From: Desulfobulbaceae bacterium UBA2213
GTDB taxonomy: Bacteria; Desulfobacterota; Desulfobulbia; Desulfobulbales; Desulfocapsaceae
Assembly (NCBI GenBank): GCA_002327225.1
Contig: DCUN01000023.1
Location: forward strand, 1-11,055
Direction of reading: 5' to 3'
DNA: 11,055 nt
Shown here: positions 7,077-11,055 of the stretch, in pieces
Layout of the letters: the number at the start of each line of letters is the position of its first letter
Numbering within the stretch: the first letter of the stretch is position 1
Made by a program: the position numbers and the translations under genes
The notes under the pieces: generated by a model
What the model was told of the DNA's origin: nothing
Database searches by the model: none
What the model saw: the letters and a program-made list of their open reading frames with translations, nothing else

Positions 7077-7113
7077 AAAAAAGAGCGGCGGCAGAAAGCT
7101 CCGCCGCCGCTCT
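7077..7113 (-). terminator. Intrinsic terminator for the minus-strand zinc-ribbon gene
   Basis: An 11-base perfect stem (AGAGCGGCGGC 7082-7092 with GCCGCCGCTCT 7103-7113) has a 10-base loop. Read on the minus strand it ends in six T residues (7077-7082), as an intrinsic terminator should. On the plus strand the hairpin lacks a T-run, so it would at best partly stop queA transcripts. Confidence 0.85.
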
Positions 7114-7150
7114 GCACAATAAAAAAATTAAAAAGATAGCGGGAAAGCGA

Positions 7151-7420
7151 TCAACCGGCCGCGGCCGGGCACTTGGCACAGGCGCCGGAGGAACACGGTG
7201 GCGGCGTTGCGCTCGTGCTGCTGGATCCGGCCCCTTTCTGGGTGCTGGCATAGCCATCGGCGTACCAGCCGCCACCCTTGAGCTGAAAAGAGCTCATGGA
7301 CATGACTTTCTTAACCGACCCTTCACATTCGGGACAATCACTCAACGGTGCATCCGCCATACGCTGCTGCACCTCAAACACCTTGGAACAGGTGTCACAT
7401 TCGTACTCATACAGTGGCAT
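7151..7420 (-). CDS. FmdB-family small zinc-ribbon protein
   Basis: This 89-residue protein starts MPLYEYECDTCSKVFEV, the signature of the FmdB regulatory-protein/zinc-ribbon family. C8, C11, C29 and C32 form two CxxC knuckles that would bind one Zn ion. Residues 41-75 are a glycine- and serine-rich linker, and the tail carries three more cysteines, C76, C81 and C84 (CSSGACAKC), a second possible metal site. Family members are widespread, usually without known function; FmdB was named from a formamidase gene cluster, and there is no such cluster here. A good ribosome-binding site (GGAG seven bases before ATG) supports the start. It is monocistronic, convergent with queA and followed by its own terminator. 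Confidence 0.88.
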   Translation of the reverse strand: MPLYEYECDTCSKVFEVQQRMADAPLSDCPECEGSVKKVMSMSSFQLKGGGWYADGYASTQKGAGSSSTSATPPPCSSGACAKCPAAAG

Positions 7421-7762
7421 TTTTCTACTCCATTCCAGACATATATACTCTTTCCAGACAGCGGCCCCAAAAACCGGGAACCCCTCCAGCCTGAAGTTTA
7501 TCTTCCTGTTTCTCTGTACTCGAGAAGAGAAAGCAACAATTTAACGCCCCTGACCTCATCTGTCAACCAGCACATCAGGTCAATTTGCTGCCGTCTACAC
7601 TGATGGAAGACTATCAGATCTCAGACCTTGCGGAAATGCAGGCAACCCAGGCCTGCTGCCGATGCACGATCCGAGGATGCGTGCAGACAACAAGCCCTGA
7701 CGTCATCGGGAAGGGAGCAAGAATTACTGCCTACCGCAAACACGCGTACACACAAAACACTA
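7421..7762. other. Intergenic stretch with several short dyads
   Basis: No gene is called here. A 6-base inverted pair TGACCT (7551-7556) / AGGTCA (7577-7582), a hairpin GCAGGC (7638-7643) / GCCTGC (7651-7656), an imperfect palindrome at 7663-7685 (TGCACGATCC / GGATGCGTGCA) and the perfect octamer TGACGTCA (7698-7705) stand close together. An ATG at 7603 opens a 61-codon frame with four cysteines, but it has no ribosome-binding site and no recognisable family. No tRNA and no canonical TPP riboswitch core was found. Confidence 0.4.
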
Positions 7763-7791
7763 TTGGCAAGTTATTATTATCCGATTAAGAT
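7763..7791 (+). promoter_or_regulatory. Candidate sigma-70-type promoter for thiSGH
   Basis: TTGGCA (7763-7768) and TAAGAT (7786-7791) are separated by 17 bases. They match 5 of 6 and 4 of 6 of the usual -35 and -10 hexamers. The pair lies on the left edge of palindromic element B, so that element would form most of the untranslated leader of thiS. This is sequence matching only. Confidence 0.4.
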
Positions 7792-7793
7792 AG

Positions 7794-7999
7794 TTATTTC
7801 ATAACTTATCATGCTAACCCCAATGAACGGGATAAGTGCCTTTCGCAGCTCATTTTCTTGTGAAAAAAACAAGAAAATGAGCTGTAAGGCACTAAGCCGC
7901 TGTAAGAAAATAACATGGCCGTCTTAGAACCCGGAGCGGCATAAGGATCCGTAACGAATTCGATATAAATGGCCATGTTATTTCGTAACGGCTCCTAAT
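7794..7999. repeat. Palindromic repeat element B, upstream of thiS
   Basis: This block is related to element A at 5707-5897. It begins with a shortened minus-oriented box (TTATTTCATAACTTAT, 7794-7809). Next come the hairpin at 7835-7893, GCCGCT (7896-7901) pairing with AGCGGC (7935-7940), a plus box (GGCATAAGG 7938-7946, TAACGAAT 7952-7959) and a minus box (TTATTTCG 7978-7985 through CCTAAT 7994-7999). AAATAACATGGCC (7908-7920) also pairs perfectly with GGCCATGTTATTT (7971-7983), so two alternative foldings exist. The plus/minus box pair spans 62 bases, as in element A. Confidence 0.8.
7835..7893. repeat. Hairpin within element B
   Basis: A perfect 16-base stem, CAGCTCATTTTCTTGT (7846-7861) with ACAAGAAAATGAGCTG (7869-7884), has a GAAAAAA loop. 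It is flanked by a second paired set, AGTGCC (7835-7840) with GGCACT (7888-7893). No T-run follows on the plus strand. Its stem sequence is unrelated to that of the hairpin in element A. Confidence 0.85.
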
Positions 8000-8065
8000 T
8001 GTCAACCTCTGGAAACAATGGATTACCAATTAACCAACGACATTTTTTTCAATCGTCATTGTATC

Positions 8066-8266
8066 ATGCAGATCCACTTAAACGGCAGTCCGAAGACCAT
8101 CACTGATTTAATGACCGTAGCCGGACTTCTGCAAGAACTGGGTGTCCCACTCACATCCGTGGTGGTTGAGCTGAACAGAACCATTATCCAGCCGGATTGC
8201 TATGCGACGACCTCTCTCAAGGACAATGACCAGATGGAACTCATCCGATTTGTAGGAGGCGGCTGA
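8066..8266 (+). CDS. thiS: Sulfur carrier protein ThiS
   Basis: ThiS is the ubiquitin-like carrier whose C-terminal glycine becomes a thiocarboxylate and gives sulfur to the thiazole ring of thiamine. The product MQIHLNGSPKTIT...VVELNRTII...DNDQMELIRFVGGG has the beta-grasp pattern and the required C-terminal Gly-Gly. From ATG 8066 it is 66 residues, the usual ThiS length. A start at 8018 would add 16 residues (MDYQLTNDIFFNRHCI) that do not resemble the family; it has only a weak GGA upstream, yet 8066 has no clear site either, so the start is uncertain. thiG follows after 15 bases. No thiF adenylyltransferase is in the window. Confidence 0.9.
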   Translation: MQIHLNGSPKTITDLMTVAGLLQELGVPLTSVVVELNRTIIQPDCYATTSLKDNDQMELIRFVGGG

Positions 8267-8288
8267 CATGCTGACCGTACTATGCTGA
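8254..8288 (+). promoter_or_regulatory. Strong ribosome-binding site leading into a six-codon frame across the thiG start
   Basis: AGGAGG (8254-8259) lies inside the codons for the C-terminal glycines of ThiS. It is eight bases before an ATG at 8268 but 22 bases before the thiG ATG at 8282. The 8268 ATG opens a six-codon frame (MLTVLC) that stops at 8286-8288, overlapping the thiG start. Ribosomes ending there could re-initiate at thiG. The arrangement may also be chance. Confidence 0.35.
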
Positions 8289-9064
8289 TTATTCATGGAC
8301 ACACTTTCAACTCAAGACTCTTTCTCGGCACCGGAAAATTTTCATCGCCCACGGTGATGAAAGAAGCCATTGAGGCATCCGGCACCGAGATGGTGACCGT
8401 GGCCCTGCGCCGGGTCGATCTGGACAACCCGGAAGATGATATCATGAGTGCCCTCAACCGGGACAGATGCGTCTTTCTCCCCAACACCTCCGGGGCAAGA
8501 AACGCCGAAGAGGCCATTCGCCTGGCCCATCTGGCACGGGCGGCATCCGGCTCCAACTGGCTCAAACTTGAGGTAACCCCGGATCCCCGCACCCTGCTGC
8601 CGGACCCCGTGGAGACCCTGAAGGCCACCGAGGAACTGGTGCGGGCCGGTTTTATCGTCCTGCCCTACATGAACGCCGACCCCATCCTGGCCCTGCGCTT
8701 GCAGGACGTGGGAGCGGCAGCGGTCATGCCCCTGGGTTCGCCCATAGGCAGCAACCAGGGCATCCTTACCGCCTTTCAGATTGAGATCATTATTGACCAG
8801 GCCCGGGTACCGGTGGTCGTTGACGCCGGAATCGGTGCCCCATCACATGCGGCCCTCGCCATGGAGATGGGAGCGGACGCGGTGCTGGTCAATACCGCCA
8901 TCTCGGTGGCCGGTGATCCGGTGGCCATGGCCCGCGCCTTTGCCCAGGCAGTCGAGGCCGGCCGTACCGCTTTTGTTGCCGGCATGGGCAACCGAAGCAA
9001 ACAGGCCCATGCCTCATCACCCCTTGCAGGCACCCTTGCCGCAGACCTTGGTTTTCTGGCCTGA
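8282..9064 (+). CDS. thiG: Thiazole synthase ThiG
   Basis: ThiG is a TIM-barrel enzyme that joins deoxyxylulose phosphate, dehydroglycine and sulfur from ThiS-thiocarboxylate into the thiazole phosphate of thiamine. The 260-residue product is full length: SRLFLGTGKFSS at 11-22, NTSGARNAEEAIR at 68-80, the lysine K95 in NWLKLEV that forms the imine with the sugar, VMPLGSPIGSNQG, and VVVDAGIGAPSHAA for phosphate binding. The frame opens at ATG 8282, which gives the normal N-terminus. ThiH starts two bases after its stop. With thiS and thiH this makes the anaerobic, tyrosine-dependent thiazole branch, as ThiH rather than ThiO supplies dehydroglycine. Confidence 0.97.
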   Translation: MLIIHGHTFNSRLFLGTGKFSSPTVMKEAIEASGTEMVTVALRRVDLDNPEDDIMSALNRDRCVFLPNTSGARNAEEAIRLAHLARAASGSNWLKLEVTPDPRTLLPDPVETLKATEELVRAGFIVLPYMNADPILALRLQDVGAAAVMPLGSPIGSNQGILTAFQIEIIIDQARVPVVVDAGIGAPSHAALAMEMGADAVLVNTAISVAGDPVAMARAFAQAVEAGRTAFVAGMGNRSKQAHASSPLAGTLAADLGFLA

Positions 9065-9066
9065 TC

Positions 9067-10176
9067 ATGTTTAGTTCACCTGACTTTCAGCAACTCCAGC
9101 AGACGATCGAGCGCTGCACCAGCGTGGATGTAAAACAGGCCCTGCTGGCCAGAAGCCCTGACATCCATGATCTGGCAGCGCTCATCTCGCCTGCAGCCGA
9201 AGCCTCTCTGCCGGAGATGGCCCGCCGGTCAGCACTCCTCACCGCCCAGCGTTTCGGCAAGACCACCCAACTCTACGCCCCTGTCTATCTCTCCAATCAC
9301 TGCACCAACCGCTGCGCCTATTGCGGATTTGCAGCCAGCAACCGCATTGTCCGCAGATGCCTGACGCTCGATGAGGCCGAGGCCGAGACAGACATCCTTT
9401 ACCAGCGTGGATTCAAGCATATCCTGCTGGTGTCAGGCGAGGCTGACAATGTTGTTGATGTGGACTACCTGGAGGCCCTCACCCTCAGACTGCGGGGGAA
9501 ATTTGCCGCGGTCTCCATCGAGGTCCAGCCGCTTTCAACCGCTCGATATACCCGCCTGTTCAAGGCCGGCATCACCGCCGTAGCGGTCTATCAGGAGACC
9601 TACAACCAGGATGTTTATAAACAGGTGCATCTTGCCGGTAAAAAAACGGATTACCACTATCGTTTAGAGACCCCGGCCAGGGTAGCGGCAGCCGGCATGC
9701 GCGAGGTTGGCATCGGCGCCCTGCTGGGCCTGACCGACTGGCGGGCGGAAGGGCTGGCTATTGGCCTGCATCTGGCCTGGCTGCGCAAGAATTTCTGGGG
9801 TACCGGAGTCACCGTCTCCTTTCCGCGCCTGCGTCCTGCCGCTGGGGCCTTTGCTCCTCTGGTTCCGGTCTCGGAGAAGAATCTGAGTCAGCTCATCTTT
9901 GCGCTCCGCCTCTTTGACCCCGACGTGGGGCTTGTCCTCTCCACCCGGGAAGAGGCACGCTATCGGGACGGCATGCTGGGCCTGGGTCCCACCCGCTACT
10001 CGGCCGGCTCCTGCACCGCTCCTGGCGGCTACTCCAATCCGGAGTTGAGCGACGGTGAGCAGTTCAGTGTCGGCGACCTGCGAACCGTGGAAGAGGTAAG
10101 TCTGGCCATTGCGGCAAAAGGATTTGATCCGGTCAGCAAGGACTGGGACAGCGCCTTTCAGGAAATGAGTGAGTAG
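9067..10176 (+). CDS. thiH: 2-iminoacetate synthase ThiH (radical SAM tyrosine lyase)
   Basis: ThiH is an oxygen-sensitive radical SAM enzyme that cleaves tyrosine to p-cresol and dehydroglycine, which ThiG uses. The 369-residue product has the cluster motif C79-x3-C83-x2-C86 (CTNRCAYCGF), VSGEADNVVDVDYL for SAM binding, SIEVQPL, YQETYN at 176-181, and MREVGIGALLGL around 212-223. Length agrees with the family. It lies two bases after thiG, in the same operon. The C-terminal half carries CTAPGGYSN, as in other ThiH proteins. Use of ThiH fits an anaerobe. No hairpin terminator is visible after its TAG stop, so read-through into the purH-type gene is possible. Confidence 0.97.
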   Translation: MFSSPDFQQLQQTIERCTSVDVKQALLARSPDIHDLAALISPAAEASLPEMARRSALLTAQRFGKTTQLYAPVYLSNHCTNRCAYCGFAASNRIVRRCLTLDEAEAETDILYQRGFKHILLVSGEADNVVDVDYLEALTLRLRGKFAAVSIEVQPLSTARYTRLFKAGITAVAVYQETYNQDVYKQVHLAGKKTDYHYRLETPARVAAAGMREVGIGALLGLTDWRAEGLAIGLHLAWLRKNFWGTGVTVSFPRLRPAAGAFAPLVPVSEKNLSQLIFALRLFDPDVGLVLSTREEARYRDGMLGLGPTRYSAGSCTAPGGYSNPELSDGEQFSVGDLRTVEEVSLAIAAKGFDPVSKDWDSAFQEMSE

Positions 10177-10284
10177 TGAGTGGAGTGGGCCTGAAAAATA
10201 ACTATCAAGGATTATGAGGGACATTGAGGCAAGGCGCTGACAACCGCATCGAGGCGACCGGCGAGAAAACCAAGCGAAAGTTCT

Positions 10285-10319
10285 TAATTCATAATTCATA
10301 ATTCGTAATTTGTAATTTC
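10285..10319 (+). repeat. Five tandem A/T-rich heptamers upstream of the purH-type gene
   Basis: Five 7-base units stand head to tail: TAATTCA, TAATTCA, TAATTCG, TAATTTG, TAATTTC. They lie 17 bases before the ATG of the next gene, immediately before its ribosome-binding region. The rest of the thiH-purH gap (10177-10284) shows nothing recognisable. Confidence 0.85.
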
Positions 10320-10336
10320 AACAACTTGGAGCAATC

Positions 10337-11055
10337 ATGAGCGATCTGAAAAAAATGTACACCACCATTCTCGGCGACCATTTCCCCATGGATATGACCA
10401 TCTCCTTCGGCGACCAGAAGCTGGTCTATCGCAAGCGGACCTGGGGAATCAAGCAGGAGGATGGCTCCATTGACGAACGGGGCGTTCGTTATGGCGAGAA
10501 CCCGGACCAGGAGGCAGCCCTCTATGAACTGGTCAACGGCAATCTGACCCTTGGCGACTGCTCCTTTATCGATCCTGGCAATGGTCTGGTCTCGGGAATC
10601 AAGGTCGAGGACATGCTCCAGGTGGGAAAACATCCCGGCAAGATCAATCTGACCGATATTGATAACGGCCTCAATATCCTCAAATATCTCATGGGTAAAC
10701 CAGCCGCTGTCATCCTCAAGCACAACAACCCCTGCGGCGCCGCCTATGGCGACACCCTGGCCCATGCCTTTGACCGCGCCAACCGCTGCGACCGCATCGC
10801 CGCCTTCGGCGGGGCAGTGGTCATGAACCGGGCCTGCGACAATGAGACCGCCAGGCTGCTGTCGCAAAACTATCTGGAGGTGGTCTGCGCCCCCTCATTT
10901 GAAGAGGGCAGCCTGGAAATCCTGAAAAAAAGCAAGAACCTGCGGGTCATCCAGATGAACCGCATCGACCGACTGGCCGAGTTTGAGAAATTCCGTTTTC
11001 TTGATTTCAAGAGCCTGATTGACGGCGGCATCATTGCCCAGCAATCGGCGATCAA
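10337..11055 (+). CDS. AICAR transformylase (PurH-type) without the IMP cyclohydrolase domain, 3' end outside window
   Basis: The frame is open from ATG 10337 to the window end, 239 codons so far. It is the AICAR formyltransferase part of PurH, which formylates AICAR with 10-formyltetrahydrofolate in the last steps of IMP synthesis. RYGENPDQEA at 51-60 matches RYGENPHQ, K128-H129 lie in KHNNPCG, the catalytic motif, and AFGGAVVMNR follows at about 153-162. In ordinary bifunctional PurH about 200 residues of IMP cyclohydrolase precede RYGENPHQ; here there are only 50, so that domain is missing from the N-terminus and cyclization must be done by another protein. GGAG five bases before the ATG supports this start. 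A C-terminal cyclohydrolase cannot be ruled out, as the gene is cut. Confidence 0.88.
   Translation, partial: MSDLKKMYTTILGDHFPMDMTISFGDQKLVYRKRTWGIKQEDGSIDERGVRYGENPDQEAALYELVNGNLTLGDCSFIDPGNGLVSGIKVEDMLQVGKHPGKINLTDIDNGLNILKYLMGKPAAVILKHNNPCGAAYGDTLAHAFDRANRCDRIAAFGGAVVMNRACDNETARLLSQNYLEVVCAPSFEEGSLEILKKSKNLRVIQMNRIDRLAEFEKFRFLDFKSLIDGGIIAQQSAI

Noticed and set aside
7585..7788. Reading frame of 61-67 codons (start TTG 7585 or ATG 7603) with a CCRC..C cysteine group
   Set aside because: There is no ribosome-binding site and no family resemblance, codon use is mixed, and the frame ends inside a promoter-like sequence. It could still be a decayed gene, but I cannot support it.
9664..10867. 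Long minus-strand frames opposite thiH and the purH-type gene
   Set aside because: Both lie opposite genes with intact catalytic motifs and show no family features of their own.

Overview
The window looks like a chromosomal stretch from an anaerobic Desulfobacterota bacterium, probably close to the Desulfobulbales. This is inferred from the protein types only: an NhaD-type antiporter, futalosine-pathway menaquinone genes, a sigma-54 activator beside a NifX-like cluster-binding protein, and a free-standing AICAR transformylase. No rRNA, tRNA, CRISPR array, transposase or phage gene was seen.

Layout. Bases 1-225 are the 3' end of an nhaD-type Na+/H+ antiporter gene, closed by a strong hairpin. 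A plus-strand operon follows (564-2899): a PAS/AAA+/Fis sigma-54 activator, a NifX/NafY-like protein, a previously unlisted 57-residue reading frame that overlaps both neighbours by a few bases, and a lone CheY-like receiver. Convergent to it, on the minus strand, lies mqnB-mqnD-mobBA (5661 down to 2924): futalosine hydrolase, dihydroxynaphthoate synthase and a MobB-MobA fusion for molybdenum cofactor guanylylation. Transcribed away from these is queA (5959-7029), which is convergent with a small FmdB-type zinc-ribbon gene on the minus strand; a hairpin with a T-run for the minus strand lies between them. A gap of about 645 bases comes next, then thiS-thiG-thiH (thiazole synthesis), then the start of an AICAR transformylase (purH-type) gene that runs off the window.

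The most unusual content is non-coding. The gaps before queA and before thiS each hold a roughly 200-base palindromic element built from the same box (GGCATAAGG, five bases, TAACGAAAT-like) in both orientations. In each element a plus-oriented and a minus-oriented box make an inverted pair of exactly 62 bases. Next to this conserved module sit long hairpins whose stems are perfect or nearly so but whose sequences differ between the two elements. This looks like a dispersed, structured repeat family. Other points are a sigma-54 activator whose Walker B aspartate is replaced by threonine, the doubly overlapped 57-codon frame, and a thi operon with no recognisable TPP riboswitch.

Functionally the window mixes housekeeping cofactor and nucleotide pathways (menaquinone, molybdenum cofactor, thiamine, queuosine, purine) with one regulatory operon that may concern a metal-sulfur or molybdenum cluster protein. 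That last link is inference.
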